From contig JAEZDL010000075.1 in NCBI GenBank assembly GCA_023418095.1, positions 4,679 through 68,678 on the forward strand: DNA of 64,000 nt, read 5' to 3'. Both the position numbers and the translations under genes were made by a program. Shown here piece by piece: positions 19,079 to 28,879 of the stretch. Position 1 is the first letter of the stretch. Every line of letters starts with the position of its first letter. The notes below the pieces were generated by a model, which saw only the letters and a program-made list of their open reading frames with translations, was not told the DNA's origin and ran no database searches. Source of the DNA: Bacteroidota bacterium (lineage in GTDB: Bacteria; Bacteroidota; Bacteroidia; Flavobacteriales_F; PHOS-HE28).

Positions 19079-20948
19079 TGATCTTGAATTCGGTGCGCCG
19101 GTTCTGCTGATGCTGTTCCTCCGTGCATTCCACATTGTCGCTGCACGTGTTCATCAATTGTGATTCGCCATAACCTTTGGCCACGATCTTCCGGGGATCC
19201 ACGCCCTGTCGGATCAGAAAATCAACCGCGCTCTTCGCACGTGCTTCGCTCAATACGAGATTGTAGAGTTCGCTTGCGCGGCTATCGGTATGTGAGCTCA
19301 GCTCAAAGGTGATATCCGGGTTGTTGATGAAGAGCCTTCCGAGCTTGCGTAGTTCCACCGCCGCTTCAGGCCGGATCTCCCATTTGTCATAATCGTAATA
19401 GATGTTGTTCACCAGGATCGGCTTGTCGAGTTCGATCGGTTTCATTTCCATCTCGATCGTGTAGGTCTTGTCCGAACGCTGTCCATCGGTGATCAGATCG
19501 ATCGTTTCGGTGAGCATCTCATCCTTCGATGCACGGATCTGGAGCTCGCGATCAGGCCTCACCCTGAATTCGAATTTCCCATCCTCACCGGTGATCGTGG
19601 TGAGCGATACCCCATTGATCATATCGAGCAACCGTACGCTCACATCTGCGATCGGTTCATCCGATCCCATATCGATGCAGATCCCTTGTGCGATCAGCGT
19701 GGGTTCGTTCATGGTGAAGGAATACAGCGCGTCCCTGCCGGACCGGTCCGAACTGAAGTAGCCGGTCCGCAGATCCCTGTTGAATACCAGGCCAAGATCA
19801 TCAGCCGGACTATTGATCGGGTAGTGCATGTTCTGCGGAGTGCTCCATTCACCGTTGTGCACATGCGATCGGAAGATATCCGCACCACCCAATCCCACGC
19901 GGCCATTGGTGGAGAAGTAGAGTGTGTCGCCGCTCATGGTCGGGAACATTTCGTTGCCCGGTGTGTTGATGGTCGCGCCAAGGTTCTCCGGTTCGTTCCA
20001 GGTGCTGTCCGAGCGTGTGCACCGGTAGATGTCCGTTCCACCGAGACCGCCCGGACGATCGCTTATGAAGTAGAGTGTGTTGCCATCGCTGCTCAATGCC
20101 GCATGGCCGGTGGAGAAGTGATCACCGTTGTAGGCGAACTGGTGGATGTTGCCCCATTCACCAGTCGCACTTTTTTCCGATCGGAAGAGCTTGAGGTGGC
20201 TTACGCTGTTCTCATCCTTGTTCAATCGGAACTTGAAATAATCACTTCGCGTGAAATACATGGTGTTGCCATCGGTACTGAATACGGCGGGGCCTTCATG
20301 AAAGCGTCCGTTTATCTCGCCGGGAAGGCGCTCGGGCGTTGTCCATGTACCATTGTGATCACGAGTGATGTAAAGGTCCAGGAAGGACAGGCCGTTCCAT
20401 GGATTCGTATTGCCTGCGGCGATCGATCTTTCGCCCGCGAATACGATCGAATTTCCCAGGACCATCGGGCTGAATGCGCCTTCGATCCCATGCAGGTCGA
20501 TCCTTTTCACGCTGAACAGCGAACTATCGGTATAGAGTTGTGATCGCTCCTCGGAGGCTTTCAACAAGCTGGCCGCGATCGGATCCCCAGGCATCGCATT
20601 GCTTGCCGATCGCAGCTTTTCAGTTGCGAGCTCAACCCGGTCCAGCCCGAGCAACACCTGGCCATACTGCATGGCATGCTGTGGTGCCAGCGATGAAATG
20701 CTCTCCGCGTAGGCGAACCAGTCTGCGGCTTTTTCGAGTTTGTTCTGGCGATGATAGGCATCCGCAGCGCGCAATGCCGCATTGCGGTCGTTGGAATGTT
20801 GCAGTGCCTTCTCGTAGCCGCAGGTCGCTTTTGCATAGGCCATGCGCTCGTACGCCCTGTCGGCGGTCGCCATGTGGTGTGCGGTGCATGAGGCCAGCAC
20901 CATCATTGGAAGGATCACCAGGGTCTTGTTCTTCATCATGGCTGGCAT
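19053..20948 (-). CDS. PorE-like OmpA-family lipoprotein (T9SS)
   Basis: The 631-residue product has a lipoprotein signal (VLASC, lipid-modified Cys21), TPR-like helices (about 30-135), a PD40/WD40-type propeller with repeated DGNTLYFISDR and LGGTDIYR motifs (about 150-415), a carboxypeptidase-regulatory-like domain (about 420-500) and a C-terminal OmpA peptidoglycan-binding domain (about 520-625: IYYDYDKWEIRPEA, LSSHTDSRAS, NRRTEFKI). This is the domain order of PorE, the periplasmic protein that ties the T9SS/PorP assembly to peptidoglycan. It follows the porP-like gene through a TGATG overlap, which fixes the start at 20948. Role as the anchor for this locus's PorP protein is inferred from that coupling. 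Confidence 0.9.
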   Translation of the reverse strand: MPAMMKNKTLVILPMMVLASCTAHHMATADRAYERMAYAKATCGYEKALQHSNDRNAALRAADAYHRQNKLEKAADWFAYAESISSLAPQHAMQYGQVLLGLDRVELATEKLRSASNAMPGDPIAASLLKASEERSQLYTDSSLFSVKRIDLHGIEGAFSPMVLGNSIVFAGERSIAAGNTNPWNGLSFLDLYITRDHNGTWTTPERLPGEINGRFHEGPAVFSTDGNTMYFTRSDYFKFRLNKDENSVSHLKLFRSEKSATGEWGNIHQFAYNGDHFSTGHAALSSDGNTLYFISDRPGGLGGTDIYRCTRSDSTWNEPENLGATINTPGNEMFPTMSGDTLYFSTNGRVGLGGADIFRSHVHNGEWSTPQNMHYPINSPADDLGLVFNRDLRTGYFSSDRSGRDALYSFTMNEPTLIAQGICIDMGSDEPIADVSVRLLDMINGVSLTTITGEDGKFEFRVRPDRELQIRASKDEMLTETIDLITDGQRSDKTYTIEMEMKPIELDKPILVNNIYYDYDKWEIRPEAAVELRKLGRLFINNPDITFELSSHTDSRASELYNLVLSEARAKSAVDFLIRQGVDPRKIVAKGYGESQLMNTCSDNVECTEEQHQQNRRTEFKIIKSEIVQK

Positions 20949-21874
20949 CAGAAATAGCGTGGCGTTTTGATCTTGATCAGTTCTCGTCCGAAGTCGATCC
21001 CGATCATCACTTCATGGCTTCCAGTGGAATGATCGCGAAGCCTGGTGGTAGTCATGTCATAGGCATAACCGATCCGCACCTGGCGGTCGATCTGGTATTC
21101 GAGCATCCAGATCAACGCGTCGCCCGTGCGGTACCCGGCACCGAACCAGATCCGTTCCCGATACAGCAGGTTGCAGTTCACATCCGCTTCGATCGGTGCG
21201 TTGTGCAGGTATTTCACCATGACACTTGGCTTCACATCGAAGTACTCGCCCAGCGGGAATACCTTGCCCGCCTGCAGGTAGAAGTGTTGCTGGAAGTAGC
21301 GCGCGTTCAACCCGGATCGGTCCAACCTGATGCGGCGGTCGGTGGCGTGCAGGGTGGGAGCGGAGATGCCCACGAATGATGTGGCATCGTACCAATAGAT
21401 CCCGAATCCGAATTTCCCGACAAGCTTGTCGTTGATGTCGTTCTGGAAGACCTGATCGGACGGATCCCAGAATGTGAGATCGGTAAGTCTGGCCGAATAG
21501 ATCGAGAAACCGGCGCGCAGGCCCAAGGACAATCTGCTTCGGCCGGAGAGTTTCAGGTGATAGGCGTAATGCCCGCCGATATCAAGATCGCGGCTCACAC
21601 CGATCCTATCGTGCGCGATCGAAAGGCCAAGCCCCATCTTTCCGCTCATGATGGATCCATCAACGGCTGCCACGCTCGTGGTGGGCGCACCTTCCATCTG
21701 CATCCATTGTGTGCGGTGGAGAAGGCTCGTACTCGTGTAACCATGGCTGCCTGCGTAAGCGGGATTGAGCAGTAGACCGTTGAACATGTACTGGCTCACC
21801 ATCACTTCCTGCTGTGCCAATGCACAACCGGCGATCAGCATCGCCGCCCCGGTCATGATCTTGTGTAGTTGCAT
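20948..21874 (-). CDS. PorP/SprF family type IX secretion membrane protein
   Basis: PorP/SprF proteins are outer-membrane barrels that attach or help export partner T9SS surface proteins. The 308-residue product has a signal peptide ending AGCALAQQ, then the family opening QYMFNGLLLNPAYAGS, and a series of amphipathic beta strands up to the ending EVMIGIDFGRELIKIKTPRYF. Length is typical. It lies 18 bases downstream of the giant surface protein gene and overlaps the PorE-like gene by TGATG, the arrangement of the SprB-SprF pair in gliding bacteria. Confidence 0.95.
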   Translation of the reverse strand: MQLHKIMTGAAMLIAGCALAQQEVMVSQYMFNGLLLNPAYAGSHGYTSTSLLHRTQWMQMEGAPTTSVAAVDGSIMSGKMGLGLSIAHDRIGVSRDLDIGGHYAYHLKLSGRSRLSLGLRAGFSIYSARLTDLTFWDPSDQVFQNDINDKLVGKFGFGIYWYDATSFVGISAPTLHATDRRIRLDRSGLNARYFQQHFYLQAGKVFPLGEYFDVKPSVMVKYLHNAPIEADVNCNLLYRERIWFGAGYRTGDALIWMLEYQIDRQVRIGYAYDMTTTRLRDHSTGSHEVMIGIDFGRELIKIKTPRYF

Positions 21875-21892
21875 TTCGATGGATCTTTTTGA

Positions 21893-24800
21893 TCAGCGCC
21901 GCATGTCCACATAACCCTGTAGAACGCGTTCGCCACCGGCTACGGTGAGGATCACGAAGTAGGTGCCGTCGGCGAGCATTTCGCCATTGGAATTCTCGCC
22001 CGCCCAATCGTTCCTGTAGTTCGGTCGATCGAACACCACGTTCCCCCAGCGGTTGTATACGGTGAAGGTGTTCTTCGGATAGGCATCGAGCCCGCGGATG
22101 TGGAACACATCGTTCGCACCATCGCCGTTCGGGCTGTAACCAGTGGGCATTTCCAGATCGGAGGGAGCGGTGAGCTCTATGGTGATCCCCGCCGTACAGC
22201 CATTCGCATCGATCACCTCGATCAGGTAGGTGCCTGCTGCGAGTGATGATTGGAATACTCCCGATCCACCATTCGACCAACTGATCTGGTAAGGAGCGGA
22301 TCCGCCGGAAGGTTCGATCAATACGGTTCCATCATTCCCCTGGAAGCTGCTGATGTTGTATCCATTGCCATGATGCGAGAGCGTTGTGTCCAGTTGGATC
22401 GGTCCCATTTCTGCGACCTCGAACGCCATCACTGTCGTGCACCCCGCTGCATCGCTGATCGAAACGGTATGTTCACCTGCCGGAATGTGATCAAGGTCTT
22501 CTTCCGAGCTTCCATTGTTCCATTGGATGCTGAATGGCGTGGTGCCACCTTCGATCGAAAGGTCGATCGCACCGCTGGATGTTCCTGCGCAGGCAGCATC
22601 GGTGATCACCGCAGAGGCCAGGATCGCAGGTGCACCACCAACGGTGAACGATGCGGTGAAAGCACAACCATTTTCATCGGTCACTTCGATCCCGTAGGTG
22701 CCCGATGCAATGTTCAACAGGTCTTCATTGGTTGAACCGTTGTTCCAATTGATGGTGTAGGACCCCGTGCCACCGAGCATGGTGATGTCGATGGAGCCGG
22801 AGGATCCGCCGCAGGGCGCGTCGGTCACAACCGCATCGGCACTGATCGCGGAGGGTTCGGTGATCACGAGGCAATCCTGGAAGTTGCAACCGTTCTGATC
22901 GGTCAATGAAAGGCAATATTCACCAGCAGTGATGCCCGTTAGTTCCGGGCCGGCATCCGGCTGCACGCCATTCCCGGTCCAGATATGGGATAACGATCCC
23001 GCGCCACCCGTCACATCCGCCTGAAGTATGCCGTCAGCGCCGCCATGGCAGCTCACGTTCATGCTTGCGAACGCGATGGCGAGTTGTGGTGGCGCGCCGA
23101 CCTGCACCACATGATCCACGGTGCATCCGTTGATATCCGTGATCGTGGCCATGTAGGTGCCAGAGCCGATCGAAGTAAGATCCTCCTGCGTCCCGATCGC
23201 ACCGCCCGGACCGGCCCACGCGATGTCGTAACCACCGCTTCCGCCCGTGATCGCAAGATCGATCGAACCATCGGTAGCCCCGGGACAACTCACCTGGTAA
23301 CCACCATGGTCGCTCACCTGACTGCTGACCTCGATCGACGAATCAGGTTGGGTAAGTGTGATCAACGTATTGAATGAACATTGGTTCGCATCGATCACAA
23401 CCAGTTCGTAGGAGTAATCGCCTGCAGGCAGATCATAGATGTCGGACATGTTCCAGACAAGGCTGTCGGGCCCGCGCCAGAAGATCTCATACGGTCCGGA
23501 TCCACCTGAAACATTGGCTTCGATCCAGCCATCATTGCCGCCATGGCAGCTCACGTTGTCACCACTTGGATGGATCGAAGTGTTGAAGGTGGCACTGATC
23601 GTATCCAACGGTTGCGTGAGCGTTATCGTTGTATCAATGCTACAGCCATGCTGATCGGTGATCGAGACCTGGTATGCGCCGGCGACCAGACCGCTCAGGG
23701 ATGAAGCCGTTGCATTGTAGCCGTCAGGACCGCTTACCTGGATCTGGTACGGTGCCGTGCCGCCGGCCGGATCGAACGCGATCGCACCCGTGCTATCACC
23801 TACGCACTGCAAATTGTACATCCCATAAAATGACACATATGTTCCAGAGGTGATCGGTTCCGGATCCTCGAGTTGGGTACTGAAGGAAGCGACACATCCG
23901 AGCTGATCGGTCACTTCAAGCACGTAAATACCTGCTGGCAATGGACCGATCGATGCCTGGTCGGAAGTGAAGCCGTACGGTCCGGTCCATGCGAGGCCGA
24001 GCATTCCATTGCCGCCGTTCACATCGGCATCGATGCTTCCTGCAGAACCGCCGTAACAAAGGTTCGATGTGACCATGAGTTCCGCGGCTATTGGCGACGG
24101 TGCGGTCAGTTCAATGCTCTCAGCGACCGTACAGCCGTTCGCATCGGTGATCAACAGATCGTACACACCCGCCACCAGTCCGGAAATGTCGCTTGCGGTC
24201 GATCCGTATCCGTTAGGTCCTGTCCAATCATAAGCATAGTCGCTCGTGCCACCCGATACCTGCAGACTGATGCTTCCGTCATTCCCTGCGCAGCCGACAT
24301 TCACGCCAAAGCCCATATCACTCGCTGTCGCGATCACTGACAGCGGTGAAGGTTCCGTAAGAACGACAGTGCCAGTCGTAGTGCATCCGTTGGCGTCCGT
24401 CACCAGCAGTTCGTACTCACCTGCCGGAAGATCGATCTGGTCCACATCGGCTGACGTCGAACCATTGGGCAGGGTCCATAAGGCTGCATATGGCGGTGTA
24501 CCCCCGGTAATGCCTGTGGAAATGGAAGCCGAGCTTTCGCCGTGGCACCGGATGTTGAAGCCGCCGTTGTATGTGGCGCTTGATACAGTGATCGAAAGCG
24601 GCATCGGCTCAGCGATCTGGATGCTGGAATTCGCGGTGCATCCGTTCGCATCGGTGATCGAGATCGTATATGGACCGGCGATCAATTGGTCGATGTCGGC
24701 ATCGATCGAAGTGAAGCCGTTCGGGCCGCTCCACTGGATCGAATACGGCGCCACACCGCCATCCATTGTCGTGGTGATGCTTCCATCGGCAGAACCTGTG

Positions 24801-27800
24801 CATGACGTTGAAGCCATCGTAGCGACCGGATCGACCATAAGTGGTTCGGGCGCGATCAACTCGAATGTTGCCGTAGCCATGCAGCCGTTCACGTCCATTA
24901 CGATCACTTCATGGATCTCTTCCGATAGTCCTTCGGGATCCTCTGCGGTATCGCCATTGCTCCACAGGAAAGTGAATGGAGCGATACCACCGGTGAGGGT
25001 AAGATCGATGGTGCCATCATTGCCACCAGCACAACTGATGTTGTAGCCGTTCACCATGGAAAGCATCGCGTTGATCTCGATCGGCGGTGGTGCCTGTAGT
25101 TGGATCGAGCCACCGGCGGTGCAACCGTTCGCATCGGTCACAGAAACCTCATATATGCCAGCGCCCAACAGTTCGATGTCCTCAGAGGTCGCATGAAATC
25201 CCTGGTTGTTGTACCATACGATGGAATACGGCGGGATACCGCCGGAAATGGAGAGGTCGATGCTGCCATCATCTGTGCCGGTGCATGATACATGATGTCC
25301 GCCGGGGAATGTGAAAGGAGTGATCTGCAGTTCGATCGGCGCAGGAGCTTGAAGCACGATCGTATCGTTGATGGTGCAACCGTTCCCATCGATCACATTG
25401 AGGTAGTATGTGCCAGCCTCAAGTGCTGTAAGGTCCTCCACGCCGGTGACGTTATCGTCCTCATCGCGCCAAGCGTAGTTGTAAGGCTCGTAGCCACCAT
25501 TCACTGTAACATCGATCCAGCCATCGCCACCTCCTGCGCAACCGATCCCGAAGCCATTGTAATTCGATATGTCCAGTTCGTGCGAAAGGATCTCAACAGG
25601 ACCTTGGATCTCGATCGGGATCGATTTCGGAACATCGCAGCCGTTGTTGTCAACCACCTGGGCCACGTACATTCCAGGTGCGAGTCCCGTTGCCGTGAAA
25701 CCGGTCTGCGGTGGGACCGTGTTCCATGTCACGCTGAAGGAATTGCTTCCGCCCCAGACTGAAACGGTGGCGAAACCATCGTTGGCACCAAAGCAGGTGA
25801 CGTGAGCATAGTCCTCGATCATCCCATTGATCGCGAATTGCGGTCCTTCGATCGAAACGTTCGCCGATGCTGTGCATCCATTGGCATCCGTTGCCGTTAC
25901 AGTATAGGTCCCCTGTGAAAGATCCGATGCATTCGTGCCGGTCTGCGCCGGCGTGGAATCCCATTCATAGGTATACGGACCTGTTCCGCCGGAGGCGAGT
26001 GCGCTGGCCGTTCCTTGTGCACCACCCGAGCACAGTTCATTCGTGAACGAAGTGATGCTCACTGCAAGTGGTGCCATGGGTCCATCGATCACGATTGATC
26101 CGGAGGCCGTGCAGCCATTCTGGTCCGTCACGGTGACCATATGCGTTCCGGCCGGAAGGCCGGATATGGCCGAACCGGAAAGCGCTGCTCCGTTGTAATG
26201 GAAAGTATATGGCGGAGTTCCGCCGGTTGCTGACAAGGTGCCGCCACCATTGTTGGAACCGAAGCAGGTGACCGCGACCGCATCCAAAAGAACCGGAGCG
26301 CTCAATGGTGAAGTGGTCAACTCCATGATGCCAGCATCGATCGTGCTTTCACAACCGTTGGCGTGCTGGGCGATCGCCGTATAGGACCCTGAAGGCACCC
26401 CCGTCAGGGTCGAGCTTGTCAGGGTTGGATCGTTGTTCCAGATGATGGAGGTGATCGGCGAACCGGTGGGGATGACTTCCGCTCCCCCGGTGTTCGTTCC
26501 GAAGCATGCGACATGATCCAATTGTACGATCTGCAGCGATGTGATCGGCGATCCCGGAATGTTCGCGGTCGCGGTAGCCACGCAACCATTGGCATCGGTA
26601 ACCACCACGGTGTGATCCCCACCAGTATTGAACCCGGCCGTGGCGCTCGTTTGCACGGGCATCGTATTCCATGCGTAACCGTAAGGCGCCGTTCCGCCGG
26701 AAGCGATCGCAGTGCCGGAGCCATGAGGTTCCACATCGTTCTGGCATTGTTCCACCGCCACGATGTTCCCGATGGAGACCGATAAAGCGTTCGCAGGTTG
26801 AGCGATCGCGACAGATGCCGTGGCCTGGCAGCCATATCCATCGGTTATGGTGACCGTGCGTGTACCAGCGGAAAGGTTCGTAGCCGTAGCTGTATTTTGG
26901 ATCGGGCTTGAATTCCAGGCATACGTGTACGGTGGCATTCCGCCACTGATCGTCGCAGTGGCCGCACCCGTGCTCGATCCATTGCATGCGATGTGGTCGA
27001 CATCTGTGATCCCGGCTGCCAACGGTGGTGGCTCGGTGAGCGTACGGCTCACCTGTACCGTGCAACCATTCTGATCGGTGATCGTGGCGTTGTAAGTTCC
27101 TGCAGGTATGGATGTGAGGTTCAGTGAATTCGAACTGAAGCCGTTCGGGCCTGTCCAAGCCACCGCATAGGGAGCGGCGCCGCCGCTGATCGAAAGGCCG
27201 ATCGAGCCGGTGGATGAGCCTGCGCATGCGATGTTCTGGCCATAGGTGAGCACAGGTGCATTGGTCGCTGCCGTGAGGGTAGCTGGCATGTTCACGTTGA
27301 AGCTCTGGCTCTTCGAACATCCGCTGCCATCGGTGACCGTTACCGTATAAGTGCCCTGGCCGATGTTCACCAGATCTTCCGTGATGAACGAGGCGCCGTT
27401 CGGCCCGGTCCAATTGTAGGTATAGGGAGCGCTTCCACCGGAAACCGTCAGGTTGATCGCGCCATTGCCCTGGCCGTTGCAGAGCGGTTGCGTCACGATC
27501 GCTGAAAGCGAGGGGGCCACCACGTTCACGGTGCGCTGTATGGTACGAACGCATGCACCATGGGCGATCGTGGCCGTATAGGTGGTCGTTATGGCCGGTG
27601 TAACGATCGGATCGGGAATGTTCGTGGCGCTCGATCCGTTAGCGGGGCTCCAGGAGTACGTGGCTCCGCCTGTGGCCGTGAACTGCACGCTGCCACCTGC
27701 GCAGATCGTGGTGTTCCCGGGTGTAACGCTCGCGGGTAGCTCATCCACGATGGTGAAGTCGAGCGTGTCGCTGATCGCTGTCGGGCAGTTCGGATTTCCG

Positions 27801-28879
27801 AGGATGAAGCGCAGGTATTCACTCCCCTCGGCGATGCCGTCCGCGATCGGATCGATCGCCACATCCGCATGGGTCGATCCACCAGGGATCGTCACATATT
27901 TCGCAACGGCATTGTCGGGATCACCGATCGCCGCGATGTCGCCGCCATTGATGGCCGTTCCATGGATGTAGTAAGGGATCGTGATCGGATCGGGATCGGC
28001 ATTGGGCCGGGTGAAGCGCACACTTCCGGGGTTGCAACCTTCCACCAGTTGCGGTATCCCCAGCTGGGTGATAGGCTGCATGCCGATCGCATTGCTTTCG
28101 ATCTTCTGGATGAATGCGCCCGTGTCGAATTTCCGATCGGAAGCATCGGCCACCACGAGTTTCAAGTGATACGTCTGGCACGGTTGAACTGCGGAGATCG
28201 CTGTGAGCCCTTTGGTGAGACCATCGTACTGGATGTGCGATCCACCATTGTTGTTCTGGAAGAATTGCTGGTTGCTCCCGTTGTTCACGTTGTTGATCAT
28301 CACCGCGTTCGAGGTGCCGGGTATCAACGCGATGTTCTTCTCGTTGCCGATGCCCGGATCACCCGTGATGCCCGGGCCGCTGATGAAGAAACCGAACACA
28401 TCATTGTATTGCGATCCCACCCATTCGTGGTATTCCTCGCTGCCTACTACGAAATCGAACTGTATCGTATCGCCGCTGGGAATGATATCGAATTCGAGCC
28501 GGCACGCATCGTAGGTGGTGCGGCTGGTCACGATGTTCAGCAACGGATCACCCGGCGTGTTCTGCTCGAACGATCGATTGGTCACGTTGTTCGGCCCGAT
28601 CGCGTAATTGATCCTGCCGGTGGTGAGAAGCACACCCTCAGTAGCGCCCAACGCGTTGCCCGAATAGGTGAATTCACCGTATCCGTTGGCATGGCATTGT
28701 ACCACAGGGTTCAGGATCTGCACACCTGGCCCGGCGAGTTCCTGGGCCATGGCCTGCAGATCGGTCTGTTGCGTTACGGTGAGCTGTGCGTATGTGCGTT
28801 CACAGAACGTGAAGGTGGCCAGAAGGCCGATCGTGGTGCACAGGTTTTGGAGTGAAGGTCGTACCATGTTCCGGCTCAT
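21893..28879 (-). CDS. Giant T9SS surface protein: choice-of-anchor L, 22 SprB-like repeats, gliding-type C-terminal domain
   Basis: The 2328-residue protein has a signal peptide (cut near residue 32, TYAQ), a choice-of-anchor L domain (about 33-266, with FVVGSEEYHEWVGSQYNDVF), a Calx-beta-like segment (about 280-380), an Ig/PKD-like module (about 385-456), then 22 SprB-type repeats of 74-86 residues (about 457-2240) and a gliding-motility-associated C-terminal sorting domain (about 2241-2328, beginning PTGYSPNGDGANDVF). Each repeat has the core SGG..PY...W and a paired cysteine scheme: one in the early CxG..G motif and one in TDxNGC. The last repeat has lost the first cysteine (ISSFQGNDG). 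SprB-like proteins are filamentous adhesins moved or displayed on the surface by the T9SS. The ATG at 28879 forms an ATGA overlap with the upstream gene and is preferred over the in-frame start at 28900. Confidence 0.93.
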   Translation of the reverse strand: MSRNMVRPSLQNLCTTIGLLATFTFCERTYAQLTVTQQTDLQAMAQELAGPGVQILNPVVQCHANGYGEFTYSGNALGATEGVLLTTGRINYAIGPNNVTNRSFEQNTPGDPLLNIVTSRTTYDACRLEFDIIPSGDTIQFDFVVGSEEYHEWVGSQYNDVFGFFISGPGITGDPGIGNEKNIALIPGTSNAVMINNVNNGSNQQFFQNNNGGSHIQYDGLTKGLTAISAVQPCQTYHLKLVVADASDRKFDTGAFIQKIESNAIGMQPITQLGIPQLVEGCNPGSVRFTRPNADPDPITIPYYIHGTAINGGDIAAIGDPDNAVAKYVTIPGGSTHADVAIDPIADGIAEGSEYLRFILGNPNCPTAISDTLDFTIVDELPASVTPGNTTICAGGSVQFTATGGATYSWSPANGSSATNIPDPIVTPAITTTYTATIAHGACVRTIQRTVNVVAPSLSAIVTQPLCNGQGNGAINLTVSGGSAPYTYNWTGPNGASFITEDLVNIGQGTYTVTVTDGSGCSKSQSFNVNMPATLTAATNAPVLTYGQNIACAGSSTGSIGLSISGGAAPYAVAWTGPNGFSSNSLNLTSIPAGTYNATITDQNGCTVQVSRTLTEPPPLAAGITDVDHIACNGSSTGAATATISGGMPPYTYAWNSSPIQNTATATNLSAGTRTVTITDGYGCQATASVAIAQPANALSVSIGNIVAVEQCQNDVEPHGSGTAIASGGTAPYGYAWNTMPVQTSATAGFNTGGDHTVVVTDANGCVATATANIPGSPITSLQIVQLDHVACFGTNTGGAEVIPTGSPITSIIWNNDPTLTSSTLTGVPSGSYTAIAQHANGCESTIDAGIMELTTSPLSAPVLLDAVAVTCFGSNNGGGTLSATGGTPPYTFHYNGAALSGSAISGLPAGTHMVTVTDQNGCTASGSIVIDGPMAPLAVSITSFTNELCSGGAQGTASALASGGTGPYTYEWDSTPAQTGTNASDLSQGTYTVTATDANGCTASANVSIEGPQFAINGMIEDYAHVTCFGANDGFATVSVWGGSNSFSVTWNTVPPQTGFTATGLAPGMYVAQVVDNNGCDVPKSIPIEIQGPVEILSHELDISNYNGFGIGCAGGGDGWIDVTVNGGYEPYNYAWRDEDDNVTGVEDLTALEAGTYYLNVIDGNGCTINDTIVLQAPAPIELQITPFTFPGGHHVSCTGTDDGSIDLSISGGIPPYSIVWYNNQGFHATSEDIELLGAGIYEVSVTDANGCTAGGSIQLQAPPPIEINAMLSMVNGYNISCAGGNDGTIDLTLTGGIAPFTFLWSNGDTAEDPEGLSEEIHEVIVMDVNGCMATATFELIAPEPLMVDPVATMASTSCTGSADGSITTTMDGGVAPYSIQWSGPNGFTSIDADIDQLIAGPYTISITDANGCTANSSIQIAEPMPLSITVSSATYNGGFNIRCHGESSASISTGITGGTPPYAALWTLPNGSTSADVDQIDLPAGEYELLVTDANGCTTTGTVVLTEPSPLSVIATASDMGFGVNVGCAGNDGSISLQVSGGTSDYAYDWTGPNGYGSTASDISGLVAGVYDLLITDANGCTVAESIELTAPSPIAAELMVTSNLCYGGSAGSIDADVNGGNGMLGLAWTGPYGFTSDQASIGPLPAGIYVLEVTDQLGCVASFSTQLEDPEPITSGTYVSFYGMYNLQCVGDSTGAIAFDPAGGTAPYQIQVSGPDGYNATASSLSGLVAGAYQVSITDQHGCSIDTTITLTQPLDTISATFNTSIHPSGDNVSCHGGNDGWIEANVSGGSGPYEIFWRGPDSLVWNMSDIYDLPAGDYSYELVVIDANQCSFNTLITLTQPDSSIEVSSQVSDHGGYQVSCPGATDGSIDLAITGGSGGYDIAWAGPGGAIGTQEDLTSIGSGTYMATITDINGCTVDHVVQVGAPPQLAIAFASMNVSCHGGADGILQADVTGGAGSLSHIWTGNGVQPDAGPELTGITAGEYCLSLTDQNGCNFQDCLVITEPSAISADAVVTDAPCGGSSGSIDITMLGGTGSYTINWNNGSTNEDLLNIASGTYGIEVTDENGCAFTASFTVGGAPAILASAVITDAACAGTSSGAIDLSIEGGTTPFSIQWNNGSSEEDLDHIPAGEHTVSISDAAGCTTVMAFEVAEMGPIQLDTTLSHHGNGYNISSFQGNDGTVLIEPSGGSAPYQISWSNGGSGVFQSSLAAGTYLIEVIDANGCTAGITIELTAPSDLEMPTGYSPNGDGANDVFHIRGLDAYPKNTFTVYNRWGNVVFDRPNYRNDWAGENSNGEMLADGTYFVILTVAGGERVLQGYVDMRR

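Noticed and set aside
22160..27511. Possible CRISPR array or DNA-level tandem repeat
   Set aside because: The repeat period is about 240 bases, units are diverged at the DNA level, and the repetition is at the protein level (SprB-like units).
26349..27554. 401-codon minus-strand frame inside the giant gene in another phase
   Set aside because: Arises from the repeated codon pattern of the SprB-like repeats; rich in Arg, His and Trp, no domain.
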